A model generated the notes under the pieces. It searched no databases, was not told the origin of the DNA, and was given only the letters and a program-made list of their open reading frames with translations. A DNA stretch of 64,000 nt from a virus. Numbering within the stretch: the first letter of the stretch is position 1; the number at the start of each line of letters is the position of its first letter. A program made the position numbers and the translations under genes. The stretch lies in IMG/VR virus record IMGVR_UViG_3300022745_000025, positions 1 through 64,000 of that record; one strand, given 5' to 3'. This document shows positions 22,701 to 32,826 of this stretch, one piece after another.

Positions 22701-25700
22701 TTGCAAACCTCAACGCTGAGGCTGATGCTCTGGAAGGGGCTGCCAAGGCCATGCAGGATGACAACGATAGGCAGATTAACGCCTATCTGAAGATGTTGGA
22801 CGCCATCCGCACCAAATCCAAAGCGGTGGCCGACCTCGGCACGACCAATACGCGCCTGCCGAAGGGGTCAAACAAGTACAACCCAGACGAGGGCTCCAAC
22901 AAAGGTCGCGGCCTCTCCCTCAAGCACGATAACGAGCTTCAGCAGGTTGAGAAGCGCTACGCCGACGAGTTGTCCACCATCAAGGGATTCGAACATAACG
23001 AGCAGAAGTTCCTGAAGGAGAGCCACAGCGCGAAGCTCATCAGCGACGGCCAGTTTTACGCGCAGGAGACCTTACTGGCCCAAGAGGCAGAGGCGGCGCA
23101 GCTTGCACTGATAGCGAGGACTGAGACGGCCTACATGGAGTCTCAGTCGAGGCGCATCGAAGATCTGCAGGGGCAGCATGACAGGTACCTCGCCAGTATC
23201 AAGGGCAAGGTCAACTCGTCCGAGCTGAAGGCTAAAGCCGACGAGGACCTTACTCGCCAGATGGTTGACATCGGCAACGCTGCTGTGACCTTTTGGCAGA
23301 AGATGAACAACGACGGCAAGTCAGTCGAAGACAACGCACTTGCACGCGTGCGATCACAGGCCATCAAGGCGGCAGGAGCGATTAAAGAGGTCGATACAGC
23401 CACAGAGAAGTTCTGGAGGGATGAGGCGAATAACCGGGCCAAGGCGGGTCGGGTGACGTCGGTGGAGGACGCCTTGCGTTATGCCACCCCAGAGTCGGCT
23501 GCGTACATCTCAGCTGCCGCAAGCGAAACAGAGAGGATCAACGACCTGTTGTATGCACAGGACGAGATCATCCGAGTGAAGACATTGTCGGTAGAGTCTG
23601 CAAGGGCGGCCGCAGCGCTGGAGGGGCAGGCCAACGATGAGTTGAATAAGCTGTACGAAGCTCAGCGCCTGGAGCTCGATAAGTTGATTGGGGCGAGAAA
23701 GACACTTGCCGGCATGCAAGGGGACATGGCCAACATCTCCGGTCAGCGCGCCCTCACCAAGTTCCGTAAAGACGAAGAGGCCGCTCTCAAGAACGGCGTC
23801 GCCGACGCCATCGTTACCGGCCTGTTCGAGGGCGGGCAAGCAGGCAAAGGCAAGCTGCGCAACCTGATCATGGCCGAGCTGCGCAAGCCGATCACCGTGG
23901 TGGTGCAGGCCATCGTCAACCCGGTCATGGGCGCTCTTCTGGGTAGCCTTGGACTGAGCAGCACTGCGGCGGCAGGGCAGGCGGGAGACTCCATGTTGGG
24001 CAGCGTGTCGGGCTCAGTCGGAAGCTCAGCCTTGAGCACGTCAATCTTTGGTCCTGGCGGTGTGTCGGGTTTCGCTACCAGCGTAGGCGAGGGCGTTGCC
24101 GCCACGATCTCCGGCACGAGTGGGGTACCGCTCGCCTCAGCCGGATCAACGGCATTCAACATCGGCGCATCTCTACCTTACGTCGGAGCAGCTCTCTTGG
24201 CCCTCAACGCCCTTGGCGCGTTCCGCACAACAAGGACAGTGGGCGGTGGCTTGTCGGGCACGCTGGGCTCTGGAGACATCCAGTCCTATGACCTGACTCG
24301 CACATCCGGCACATTGTTCAGCGGTCCAGACTACAACATCTCCAACAAGCAGAAGTCGGCTTGGTCAGAGATGATCCAGAATGATTGGAAGTTGGCCCGC
24401 AACTCTATCATCGACATGGCCAAGTCGCTGGATCTGGCCACAGACGGTGTCAAGAACTTCACAACCACACTGGGCACGGATGTCATCCACCCTGACACCG
24501 GAGGTCTTGGCATCAAGCTCGACGACCTAGTGGGCAAGGGGTTGACGGACGCCCAGTACGCGCAGGAGGTGAAGAAGCGCATCTCCGAAGCAATCCTTGC
24601 CGGCTCGGACGCGATGGCTCAGGAGCTGATCGGATCCTGGAAGACCACTACTGAAGTCATCAAGACTCAGGTGCAAGGCATCTTCTCCGACGACTTCGTC
24701 ACAACCGAAGAAGAGAAGACCGTCACCAAGCGCGAGTACGTGGTCAGTGAGTTTGCCCGCTCGAATGAAACTGCCATCGCGACGCTGACACGTCTGTCAA
24801 CCAGCTTGTCCTCTTTCCGCAATGCAGCTGAACTGCTCGGCTACTCCACCAAGGTGGCAGGGCTGGCGGGCGCCAACGCGGCCAGCCAGTTCATCGACCT
24901 GTTCGGTAGCCTGCAAAACTTTGAGTCCCTGACGGCAGACTACTTCAAGAATTTCTATACGGATACCGAGCAGATTGCGCGGCAGAAGGCGATCCTTGAC
25001 GGAAAGTTCAATGACCTTGGGTTGGCCATGCCCACGACCAAGTCGGCATACCGAGCGCAAATGGACGCGGCAGTGTCATCAGGAGACCAGCAGAGGATCG
25101 CGGATCTGCTCAAGCTGGAACCAGCCCTCGCGGCCCTGTTTGACTCCCAAGACAAAGCACCCGAAAAGGCCGCCCAAGACGCGCAAAATGCTGCCGACGC
25201 CGCTCAGCAACTGGCTGAAAAGTACCAACAGATCACCGATAAGCTGAACGAGGACGCTGCCCAGACTTCCATCGACACCCTGCGCGCTCTCGGTCAGAGC
25301 GAGCAAGTCGTCGCCCTTGAACGCCAGCAGGCCATCAAAGGCATGGACCAGTACCAGATCAGCCTGTACGACGCCAACCAAGCCAAGAAGCTGGAGTTGA
25401 AGGCCATCAACGAAAACAAGGATCTTGAGGGTCAGTTGGCTGAGTTGATGGGCGACACAGCCTTCGCACGCAACAAGGAGTTGGCCGCACTCGAGCCCGG
25501 CAACCGTGCGCTGCAACAGCGCATCTGGGCGCTGCAGGACGAGAAGGACGCTCTCAGTGCCTTCTACTCCGCCACCGACAGTGCCGCCGAGGCGCTTCTC
25601 AGTCACGCAGACCTGATCACGTACAAGTATGCGCGACAGGCCAAGGCACTGAGTGACGCCGGCGTGGGCACAGGCAACGTGCTGGCCGACGCCCAGACGC

Positions 25701-27736
25701 TGGCCTCCCTCAGCCCCCAGCAAGTAAGGGCGCTGGCAGTCGGGTTTGTCCAGACCTACGGCGCGGCCAACAAGGCCACACCAGTGGTACTGGAAGTAGC
25801 TGACGCCCTGATCCAGTTGGCCAATGCGGCCAATCCGGTGGTTGAAGCCTTCACCGGTGCGGCTGACAACCTCCTGAAGGGTGGGGCGCTTAGTACGTTC
25901 AAGGTGTACAGCGCAACCATCGATGCGCTGAACTCTGCGAATCTCGACACAGGTGTGGCCACACAACTGACCAACACACTCGGCGCGATGTCGTCCGACG
26001 AGCTGCGTCAGGCGGCCTTCGCGTTTCTGGCTGTTGACGAGAACAGCGCGGAGGCCAAGGCTGCCGTCATCAAGTTGGCTGACACACTGATCACGATGCG
26101 TGACGCAGCGGTCAAAGCCAAAGAGGCTGCCGAAGACCAGGTGCGCAGCACCTACAAGGCGATCACCGATGCGCTCAAGGCCGAGGAGGACAAAATCATC
26201 TCCGGCCTCGTCGGCGCCCAGACCACCATCATCGACGGTGTGGTTGCCGCTCAGACCAACGTCAACAACCTGCTCAAGGAATCGGCCAACACCCTGCGCA
26301 CGTTCGCCACGTCGATCACCGACTTCATCAACACGATCGACAACAGTGACCTATCTGGCAAGGACAAGCTGACTCAGTACGCGCAGGCTCAAAGCCAACT
26401 GGCGATCCTGAAAGCTCAGGCACTGGCCGGCGACGAGAAGGCCCAAAGCAAGCTCACCGACACTGCCCAGCGTGTGCTGGAGTTGGGGCGTGGTAATTCT
26501 GCAACAGCTGTTGACTATCAGCGCATCGTCGCTCAGGTCAAGAACTCACTGCAGGAAGTCGCGGATGCCGCTAACGCTCAAGCAAACCTGCTGAGCCCAG
26601 CAGACACCACCAAGCCGTTGGACGCTGCGCAGGCTGAGTTGGCAAAGTGGACCGAACTGGCCCACAAGTACAACATCAGCGACGCTACCATCCAGTACAA
26701 GCTGTCAGCCACGCAGGACAAGCTGCTTGAGGCGGACGTGGCCATGGAGGAGTGGACACGCCTGACCAAGGACGCCGCAGTCTCGTCGGAGCGCATCGCC
26801 GCCGCCCAGTTGACCGCCGTGCAGAATGCACGCACCGATTGGCTGAAGGCGTCCGAGCTGAAGACTGAAGCTGACCGCATCATCGCTGCCAACAACCTGA
26901 CTGGTGTCATCACCGCCATCACCGAGAACCCACAGGTGAAGGCGCTGGCTGAGGCCGTGACTACCTACCAAGGTGCAGTAGCAGCGCTGAGCATCAACGT
27001 CAGCAGTCTCGGTATGGCCACCGGCGGCGTCGCCACATCTTTGGTTGCCACGCTGCAACCTCTGGTGACAGCTATCAACAACCTTGCTGAGGCTATTACA
27101 GGCATGAAGCCGACCAATGGCGGCTTGCAAGCGCCCAGGACACCTGCAGGCCCGTCGGCCCCGCTGAACCCGACAGCACCGATCACACCCAGCTCGCCGA
27201 TACAGGACATCGCTGCCACGGCGAGCGACCTGCAGGCGCGGTACGGTGTGAACCAAGTGGCCGGTGCGATTGACTTCATCAACAGCGCCGTGGCTGCGGG
27301 CGATGCGCTTGGCCTTGCCCAAGCGGCCATCGCTGCCGGCGTGCCCAGCTCAGACTTGTCCAGCATGTTGGCGCTCACCGGTGTGGCCATCTCCGCGTCG
27401 GAAATCAGCGACTGGGCCGTGGCCCAAGGCCTGCCACGCTTCGCCAGCGGCGGGTTCCACTCCGGCGGCTTGCGTCTGGTGGGTGAGAACGGCCCAGAAC
27501 TGGAGGCCACAGGTGCGGCACGTATCTGGACAGCCGACCAGACGCGCAGCATGTTGAGCGGCGGTGGCGGGGATGACGACGGCGAGACGCTGGAGGTGCT
27601 GCAGGAGGTGCGCGACCTGCTGGTTTCCCTTGGGTACGAGGCCAAGGCCATTGCAGGCCACACCAACAAGACGGCACGTATCCTGACCCGTGTGACGCAA
27701 GACGGTGAGGCGGTGACCACCACACCTTTGGTGTGA
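19751..27736 (+). CDS. Tape measure protein
   Basis: A 2661-aa protein that sets tail length and is ejected with the DNA. Residues 1-200 are a Lys/Gln-rich coiled coil. The TP901-like tape-measure core (about 400-760) includes FESVIRAMQNLGEVGG and QYGPIELAKGLKTLTLAG. Hydrophobic segments near 750-880 (LAGVAAQTLAF, MGVVGLVLAAGAAAWGVY) could enter the membrane. Further coiled coils run to the C-terminus, which ends in the tape-measure motif ASGGFHSGGLRLVGENGPEL. Start is by position 2 bp past the T stop; the SD is weak. It fills 12% of the window. Confidence 0.93.
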   Translation: MSNSDFTVKGSLDIDLNDAESALKQFKRMLQAAANDDPLSQIGKGVDKNFSQIGLGLVGVLEKMHKAVQASNQRTVAEAKKTGKDVADAMEAEVGKKTIKVKIEGQYTPYNAQTVLSRDLANNQKAIQQAYNAMYTERQRLQKEMESARNSSASKFSEDDTRTLFGLPSRDGMKSFAAQLKAQMQADQAQLVKDASENQARMLASLKNQTKAMWSGQSADQNAALTTLKNQSKVMWAEQAQTQQAGLERLKSQSKAMWADKAKEQAAQKEALQDDLNFYHNILNLKVKAERKAAEEIAAAQKAATASAAKAMVNQSMQGLPPDHKVRIGDYSAWNATATGSQHGTLQSIYRQAKTPTPKIESNREPNWAEVITGTGAAARGASRDVQMFSGHMNDLHSAARGVASGFNAMWLTWGNIVPLLAGAGFSNMLVQTAKLGTEFESVIRAMQNLGEVGGTSINQLSAAALQMGLNTQYGPIELAKGLKTLTLAGLDAGEALAALPQMMSFATVAEMPLDKASESLMGISKAFGYTAERASVAGDVVAKAAAVSMSSVSDMTEAFKQASTVAQQYGVSVQDASVSLALLSNLGIKGASAGTAVRNMYNELIGMGKEARKILSEKLGVNVFDEQAKALKPLATIMKDLFGSLSRYDFESQIRMLTKLGGERGMKTFSADLIAMATAAKESGKDVNSVFDEIKKQMEDAPGFTAKAAAGMASSTENIMKQVPSALQSALIQTFEEMSPYLVNYSIQLRDMFKSNEFKEGLAAVVRGVGEFTGLLVDGIKYLYEHRSAVVLLIEAYAGFKILQALGGMLAGVAAQTLAFNAALVAQSRAAAGAEASMMTLRAALIGVNTAMGVVGLVLAAGAAAWGVYQWATADAADQTKDSTDRIKAAASEAAKAEQARFDVSMESMQKELDRLDAVLKAKGDDKLAAQILRDSEADRTVQRLADLNFEEISLKRLEAATKRAEAAEVARIGVGGGNQSRIANLNAEADALEGAAKAMQDDNDRQINAYLKMLDAIRTKSKAVADLGTTNTRLPKGSNKYNPDEGSNKGRGLSLKHDNELQQVEKRYADELSTIKGFEHNEQKFLKESHSAKLISDGQFYAQETLLAQEAEAAQLALIARTETAYMESQSRRIEDLQGQHDRYLASIKGKVNSSELKAKADEDLTRQMVDIGNAAVTFWQKMNNDGKSVEDNALARVRSQAIKAAGAIKEVDTATEKFWRDEANNRAKAGRVTSVEDALRYATPESAAYISAAASETERINDLLYAQDEIIRVKTLSVESARAAAALEGQANDELNKLYEAQRLELDKLIGARKTLAGMQGDMANISGQRALTKFRKDEEAALKNGVADAIVTGLFEGGQAGKGKLRNLIMAELRKPITVVVQAIVNPVMGALLGSLGLSSTAAAGQAGDSMLGSVSGSVGSSALSTSIFGPGGVSGFATSVGEGVAATISGTSGVPLASAGSTAFNIGASLPYVGAALLALNALGAFRTTRTVGGGLSGTLGSGDIQSYDLTRTSGTLFSGPDYNISNKQKSAWSEMIQNDWKLARNSIIDMAKSLDLATDGVKNFTTTLGTDVIHPDTGGLGIKLDDLVGKGLTDAQYAQEVKKRISEAILAGSDAMAQELIGSWKTTTEVIKTQVQGIFSDDFVTTEEEKTVTKREYVVSEFARSNETAIATLTRLSTSLSSFRNAAELLGYSTKVAGLAGANAASQFIDLFGSLQNFESLTADYFKNFYTDTEQIARQKAILDGKFNDLGLAMPTTKSAYRAQMDAAVSSGDQQRIADLLKLEPALAALFDSQDKAPEKAAQDAQNAADAAQQLAEKYQQITDKLNEDAAQTSIDTLRALGQSEQVVALERQQAIKGMDQYQISLYDANQAKKLELKAINENKDLEGQLAELMGDTAFARNKELAALEPGNRALQQRIWALQDEKDALSAFYSATDSAAEALLSHADLITYKYARQAKALSDAGVGTGNVLADAQTLASLSPQQVRALAVGFVQTYGAANKATPVVLEVADALIQLANAANPVVEAFTGAADNLLKGGALSTFKVYSATIDALNSANLDTGVATQLTNTLGAMSSDELRQAAFAFLAVDENSAEAKAAVIKLADTLITMRDAAVKAKEAAEDQVRSTYKAITDALKAEEDKIISGLVGAQTTIIDGVVAAQTNVNNLLKESANTLRTFATSITDFINTIDNSDLSGKDKLTQYAQAQSQLAILKAQALAGDEKAQSKLTDTAQRVLELGRGNSATAVDYQRIVAQVKNSLQEVADAANAQANLLSPADTTKPLDAAQAELAKWTELAHKYNISDATIQYKLSATQDKLLEADVAMEEWTRLTKDAAVSSERIAAAQLTAVQNARTDWLKASELKTEADRIIAANNLTGVITAITENPQVKALAEAVTTYQGAVAALSINVSSLGMATGGVATSLVATLQPLVTAINNLAEAITGMKPTNGGLQAPRTPAGPSAPLNPTAPITPSSPIQDIAATASDLQARYGVNQVAGAIDFINSAVAAGDALGLAQAAIAAGVPSSDLSSMLALTGVAISASEISDWAVAQGLPRFASGGFHSGGLRLVGENGPELEATGAARIWTADQTRSMLSGGGGDDDGETLEVLQEVRDLLVSLGYEAKAIAGHTNKTARILTRVTQDGEAVTTTPLV

Positions 27737-27739
27737 TAG

Positions 27740-27774
27740 GGGGGATTGACTGGAGCACAAAGGTGTTCCAGTCT
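27740..27774 (+). promoter_or_regulatory. CAGTCT-type phage promoter P6
   Basis: GGGGGGATTGACT (TTGACT 27746-27751), 17 bp, CAGTCT (27769-27774). CAAAGGTG and CACCTTTG flank the core as an 8-bp inverted repeat. It starts the tail-tip and fibre genes. Confidence 0.7.
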
Positions 27775-27834
27775 GGTAGCCACCTTTGAAAATAAGGCCC
27801 ACGACAGGTACGGACCTGCAAGTGGGCGTGCCCG

Positions 27835-28749
27835 ATGATCGTCCTCAAGCCCAACAAACTCAGCGCTGCCAGCCTGATCTCCACCACTGCGGTGGAGACG
27901 GTTGCGCTTTGGAACGCGGCTACGAGTTACGCCGTGGGCAACCTTGTGCGTCGGGACACGACCAACCGCATCTATGAGTGCCTGACCGCAGGTGTCGATG
28001 CGACGTTGCCGGAGGTGTCGGCGGCGCTGGCCACCGGCGCACGCTGGCTGGACACCGGTCCATCGAACAAGTACGCGATTCTGGACGAGCAGATCAACAC
28101 GAAAACGTCGGCGACTACAACGCTGACCTTCGTCATCGCCCCGGGTGCATGCACCTCAATCGCGTTGTTCGGCATCGAGGGAGCCTACACAGCCACAGCC
28201 ACCGTGCGTGACGGTCTGGCTGGATCAGTCGTGTTCACGAAGACCCAGACATTGGACGCCACGATCATCACGGACTGGTTCGACTACTTCTTCGAGCTGA
28301 ACGTGCCGAAGCCAGATTGGGTTGTGACGGGCATCCCGCCATACAACAACGCGCACGTGACCATCACCCTGACGGCCACCACCGGCACCACCGTCAAGTG
28401 CGGTGTATTCCTCGCCGGTTTCACCTATGACCTCGGCACCACCAACTACGGTGCGTCGGCCGGGATCATCGACTACAGCAAGAAGGACACCGACGAATTC
28501 GGCAACACCACGTTCGTCCGTCGGGCGTACAGCAAGCGCCTGAGCGCCAAGCTGGACCTGCCGAATTCCAAGCTCAACAAGATCCAGTACGTGCTGGCTG
28601 AGCTCCGCGCCACCCCATCCGCCTGGATGGGCACCAACGAGTTCGGGTACGACCCGCTCACGGTGTACGGCTTCTACAAAGATTTCAGCATCGAGGTGCA
28701 GTACGCCGACTGGTCGTCATGCAGCCTCGAGATTGAGGGGTTGATTTAA
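27835..28749 (+). CDS. Tail tip protein with N-terminal carbohydrate-binding-like motif
   Basis: A 304-aa protein just past the tape measure. The segment WNAATSYAVGNLVRRDTTNR (about 24-43) followed by IYECL resembles chitin-binding/CBM5-12-like modules. The remainder is beta-rich (VVTGIPPYNNAHVTITLTA, LRATPSAWMGTNEFGYDP). Phages of this type carry such a protein in the distal tail. The ATG at 27835 has no strong SD. It overlaps the next gene by one base. Confidence 0.55.
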   Translation: MIVLKPNKLSAASLISTTAVETVALWNAATSYAVGNLVRRDTTNRIYECLTAGVDATLPEVSAALATGARWLDTGPSNKYAILDEQINTKTSATTTLTFVIAPGACTSIALFGIEGAYTATATVRDGLAGSVVFTKTQTLDATIITDWFDYFFELNVPKPDWVVTGIPPYNNAHVTITLTATTGTTVKCGVFLAGFTYDLGTTNYGASAGIIDYSKKDTDEFGNTTFVRRAYSKRLSAKLDLPNSKLNKIQYVLAELRATPSAWMGTNEFGYDPLTVYGFYKDFSIEVQYADWSSCSLEIEGLI

Positions 28750-29678
28750 TGGCAATGACCGCTTTACCTGATCCACCTTCCAGGCAGGATCCGACCACGT
28801 TCGCCACGAAGAGCGACGCCCTCCTTGGTGCGCTGCCCGCGTTCGTCACTGAGGCGAATGCCCTGCAAGTTGACGTCACTGCGAAACAGACCACGGCCAG
28901 TACAGCGGCGGGCACAGCTACGACCAAGGCTGCCGAGGCCCTCGCAAGCGCCAACACCGCCAGCGGACACAAGGACGCTGCGGCTACGTCGGCAGGTCAG
29001 GCGGCTACGAGCGCCTCCCAAGCAGCCAACTACGCTGCCGCGCTTCTCGCTACCAGCACCTCGAGCATCACGATCGGTACGGGCAGCAGGTCATTCACCA
29101 CGCAGGCGTCCAAGCAATTCGCCGCCGGCGTGTGGGTGCTGATTGCCAGCGCCGCGAACACCGCGAACTACATGCACGGGCAAGTGACGAGCTACTCCAG
29201 CACGACGCTGGTCGTCTCTGTGGACAACATCGGCGGCACCGGAACCTTCGCCGATTGGGTGATCTCAGTCGCAGGTACGCGGGGAGCCGTAGGTGCGACG
29301 GGCGGCCTGACCGGCGGGACGATGAGCGGCGCGCTGAATTACAACACTACGCAACCTGTCGCCAGCGCTTCCACAGTCGACCTCTCTCTGGTGACCAGCA
29401 ACGTCGTCACCGTGACAGGCACGACCACGATCACTTCTCTGGGCACGATCGCTGCCGGTGCCGAGCGCTTGATCACGTTCGCCGGTGCCCTGACCCTGAC
29501 CCACAACGCTACCAGCCTGATCCTGCCCGGCGCGGCCAGCATCACCACGGCTGCGGGAGACACGGCGTACTTCATCTCTCTGGGATCTGGCAACTGGCGT
29601 TGCACGTCCTACCAGAAAGCGGACGGAGCACCCCTGAGCTCTCCGGCCCTGTTCATGTTCTACATGTCAAACATCTGA
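28749..29678 (+). CDS. Tail fibre-like protein, Ala-rich stalk
   Basis: A 309-aa protein. Residues about 40-100 are Ala/Thr/Ser-rich and coiled (AGTATTKAAEALASANTAS...), typical of fibre stalks. The C-terminal 150 residues are Gly/Ser/Thr beta repeats (TTITSLGTIAAGAERL) as in trimeric fibre heads. The ATG overlaps the previous stop by one base. It probably forms part of the host-binding fibre together with the next genes. Confidence 0.6.
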   Translation: MAMTALPDPPSRQDPTTFATKSDALLGALPAFVTEANALQVDVTAKQTTASTAAGTATTKAAEALASANTASGHKDAAATSAGQAATSASQAANYAAALLATSTSSITIGTGSRSFTTQASKQFAAGVWVLIASAANTANYMHGQVTSYSSTTLVVSVDNIGGTGTFADWVISVAGTRGAVGATGGLTGGTMSGALNYNTTQPVASASTVDLSLVTSNVVTVTGTTTITSLGTIAAGAERLITFAGALTLTHNATSLILPGAASITTAAGDTAYFISLGSGNWRCTSYQKADGAPLSSPALFMFYMSNI

Positions 29679-29687
29679 GGTTACCCA

Positions 29688-29999
29688 ATGGCCACCGCAA
29701 TATCCGGCACAACCGCCGTCACCGCCAACACCGACACGACGCTCCTGAACGTCGCTGCAGGCAAGCAGGCAACCTGCACAGTCAACGTGTGCAACCGGGG
29801 CACTTCGGACGCCACCGTTCGCATCGCCTTGTCCGCAACAGCTACACCCGCCACGTCCGAGTACATCGAGTACGACGTGGTTGTTCCTGCGAGCGGTGTG
29901 CTCGAGCGCGGCGGGCTTGTCCGCCCCGCCAGCACCTACATCGTTGTTCGATCTTCCAGCACATCCGTCAGCTTTAACTATTGGGGGTTCCAAGAATGA
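29688..29999 (+). CDS. Small beta-rich tail protein
   Basis: A 103-aa protein (MATAISGTTAVTANTDTTLL) of Thr/Ala-rich beta strands. The pattern AGKQATCTVNVCNRGTSDATV and VVPASGVLERGGLVRPAST resembles small tail-tip proteins found between fibre genes. Its stop forms an ATGA overlap with the large gene that follows. Confidence 0.5.
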   Translation: MATAISGTTAVTANTDTTLLNVAAGKQATCTVNVCNRGTSDATVRIALSATATPATSEYIEYDVVVPASGVLERGGLVRPASTYIVVRSSSTSVSFNYWGFQE

Positions 30000-32818
30000 G
30001 CCGCAATTTGACCGTTACACAGGCGTCCACAGTTCAGGATGACCCCATCTACGCGACCACAGCATCCGCTGTCGCTGCCAACGATCTTCTCGTCTACGAC
30101 GAGAACAACGCCGTCAAGACCGCATCCGTGTCGTCCACGATGACGGTCTACGGACCGAAACTGAACCCTTCGTATACGTTTTCAAGTGTAGGTAGATCAA
30201 CCTACTACCCGTCGACAGGTGTGAACCACCTCGCATCTACCTGCCTGAACAACGGCAACATTGCCTATGTGTTCAATGACACGGGTAACTCAAACCGCGC
30301 ATCCGTGACGGTGATGAGCCCGACATTGACATCCGTAGTTGCACCAATCGCGCTACATGCGTCGGCAACTATCATCACTTGCGACATCCATAGTCTGGCT
30401 GGAGGTGGGTTCGTTGTTGGTGTTTGGTTAAATACCAACGAAATCATCGTGGCTGCGTACCAGGCTGATGGTACTGTGATCTTGGCCCCTACAAACGTCG
30501 CAACTCTTACTATCGCCGCCGGGTGCACGGTCAAAGTCTGCCGGGCCGATACCACCGGAACTGGTTTCGCTATTTTCTACTGTAATGGTGGGTCTTCCCT
30601 CACCGGTCGCAATTACACGTCAGCTGGTGTCGCTCTAATGGTCGCCACTATCTACTCGTCTGCAGCTGCGGCCTCCCAGTTCGTCAGCTATGGGTACGGC
30701 AGCAAGTTCACTGTCATGCGCAACCCATATGACGGTCTCATTTACTTGGCGACCTTCAACAACACAACCACCACAAGCTCCTATACAGACCACGTCTACA
30801 TTGCGTCAATCTCCTCCTCCAGCCTGGCGAATAACAGCTCCGTAAACACATTCAGCTGGACAACACCAAGCGCAATCACGGCATTCAAGCGGATTGAGAT
30901 GTTGCCGTGGGATGGCACGATATTGGTATTCGTAGCAGCAGCCAAGTACTACAACAACGCGAACTACGGTGGCTATAGATTCAAGTCGTTCGCTGCCGGC
31001 AGCCTCACGTCAAGTTGGTCAGCCGAAGCCGGGTTCTTCGGGGACTCGGGGCTGTCTGAAAGCGCCTATGCGTATGGTCACGTAGGTACGATGAAAGCCT
31101 GCATAGCTGATCACAGCACAGGCCGCTCCTTCCTTGCCTTGGCAGACCCTAACGGCAACCGCATTCGAGTGCTCGAATTCGCCCCCGGTGCGGCCACCGC
31201 GCTGGAGCGCAACACGGTGAATCACGGCTGCAGCCCAGCCTACCCCAATATCACCATTTGTGCCAACGGTGACAACGTCTATACGATGCGCCCGGCGAGC
31301 GTGAGCGCCCCGTCAGCCGCGTCTATCTACTTTGATGCCCTCAGTGCGGCTCCAGAGGTTGTGTCCGTGACGGCGACCTATGACGCCTACGGGAAGGCTG
31401 TCGGAGTCCCTACCGCGACTGACTACGCAGTGCCAAGTGGAGACTACAACATCCAGTACGCCCTGAAGAACGGGCAGGGTATGGTTACCGAAGATCACAA
31501 CCAGTACATGCACCGTAAATCGGTGTCGCTGCCAAACGGCGGCTTCGCGTACCTCGCCAACTCCATAACCGGAAGCAGCGAGTACAACACGTACGGCGCG
31601 GGCAATGCGCAGAGCTACGCACCGCAGATTGTGTTCCTGCACGCCGATGCATCCTCCGCCTACTCGGCGGTGATCCTGCATAAGCATGGGACCATCTATA
31701 ACTGGGGACAGGCAAGCAGTAGTCCGATGTGCAATCTGCAAAGCACACTGCACTTCGTCAACAACAGGTTCTGCCTGCTGCGCAAGATCTACAACGTCAA
31801 CTCGGTCTACTCACTGGAGTTGACGATCCTCGATGCGACGGGCCGCACCTGCACGTACAACGGCGATCTGTTCAACCTGTCCAGCGGGTCGACTCTCTCG
31901 CACTACGACGCAGTGGACGTTGGCGGCAATCGCCTGTTTGTAGCCTGGACCGATGTTCTTTCTACATCAAACGCCACAGGCAGGGTAGTTTGCTACAACA
32001 TCACTAGCGGTGGCAGTATCTCGACAGCTTTGGCGCTCACCGCTATGACTGGCAACCAGTCATACCAGTACGGTCGTGTGGCGGTTGGGTACAACAAGAC
32101 GCATGCTATTGCCGTGACGTGTCAGGATGGGTCGCCGGCAACCACACCGACCTTCAGCACCACAACGGTCCCACTGGCCACGATGGCCAGCCCGAGCCAC
32201 GGGACTGTTGCCAGCCCTAACGGACTAGGCCAAAACAACGCAGCCTTGCGCATCGTGCCGTTTGGGTCTGGATCTTCAAAGTTCGCCATCTTTTTCTCTA
32301 CAAGCAGCTCATCAAGCGTCTACGAATACCTGTTCACTACCAACGGATCGAATGCTGTATACAGCACCAACACAAACGGCGTTCTTTACGGCTTCAAGGT
32401 GTTCAACAAGCCTGATGGATCCGCTGCATTCGTCTACAACCCGACAACGTCAGGCACTGCGGTGAACAACTACGGGCCAGACAAGACAACCGTGTCTACC
32501 GGGTATGCGACTGTGGGGACCAACACTAACTACGGCTACACCTTCCGAGCAGCTGACGGCACCTTGCTGGCGCGTATCCCGACCAATACCGACTGGAGCT
32601 ACTTCTCCTCGGCCGTAGTGCCGTCTGTCGCAGGTGTCGCCAAGGCGGCGGCCAACTCCGGGGACGTTGTGGGCATCGCCCGCACCGGCACCTACCGCCT
32701 GAACAAGTCGTACGGCACGTTCGTGTTCAACAACAAGGGGAGCTCACCTCCCGGAGCCAAGGGCATTGTCACTGGTGCCACGGCCATCCTCAACTCTTCA
32801 AAAACCAACATCAATTGA
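29996..32818 (+). CDS. Large tail fibre or spike protein
   Basis: A 940-aa protein from the ATG at 29996 (ATGA overlap; the upstream TTG is not needed). Composition is Ser/Thr/Ala/Asn/Tyr/Gly-rich throughout with repeated strand-turn units (e.g. GGGFVVGVWLNTNEIIVAAY), as in beta-propeller or beta-helix receptor-binding proteins. No depolymerase active site could be identified. It is the largest fibre candidate and so the likeliest main receptor-binding protein. Codon use is slightly more AT-rich than the head genes, which suggests exchange. Confidence 0.6.
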   Translation: MSRNLTVTQASTVQDDPIYATTASAVAANDLLVYDENNAVKTASVSSTMTVYGPKLNPSYTFSSVGRSTYYPSTGVNHLASTCLNNGNIAYVFNDTGNSNRASVTVMSPTLTSVVAPIALHASATIITCDIHSLAGGGFVVGVWLNTNEIIVAAYQADGTVILAPTNVATLTIAAGCTVKVCRADTTGTGFAIFYCNGGSSLTGRNYTSAGVALMVATIYSSAAAASQFVSYGYGSKFTVMRNPYDGLIYLATFNNTTTTSSYTDHVYIASISSSSLANNSSVNTFSWTTPSAITAFKRIEMLPWDGTILVFVAAAKYYNNANYGGYRFKSFAAGSLTSSWSAEAGFFGDSGLSESAYAYGHVGTMKACIADHSTGRSFLALADPNGNRIRVLEFAPGAATALERNTVNHGCSPAYPNITICANGDNVYTMRPASVSAPSAASIYFDALSAAPEVVSVTATYDAYGKAVGVPTATDYAVPSGDYNIQYALKNGQGMVTEDHNQYMHRKSVSLPNGGFAYLANSITGSSEYNTYGAGNAQSYAPQIVFLHADASSAYSAVILHKHGTIYNWGQASSSPMCNLQSTLHFVNNRFCLLRKIYNVNSVYSLELTILDATGRTCTYNGDLFNLSSGSTLSHYDAVDVGGNRLFVAWTDVLSTSNATGRVVCYNITSGGSISTALALTAMTGNQSYQYGRVAVGYNKTHAIAVTCQDGSPATTPTFSTTTVPLATMASPSHGTVASPNGLGQNNAALRIVPFGSGSSKFAIFFSTSSSSSVYEYLFTTNGSNAVYSTNTNGVLYGFKVFNKPDGSAAFVYNPTTSGTAVNNYGPDKTTVSTGYATVGTNTNYGYTFRAADGTLLARIPTNTDWSYFSSAVVPSVAGVAKAAANSGDVVGIARTGTYRLNKSYGTFVFNNKGSSPPGAKGIVTGATAILNSSKTNIN

Positions 32819-32826
32819 GGTGACAC

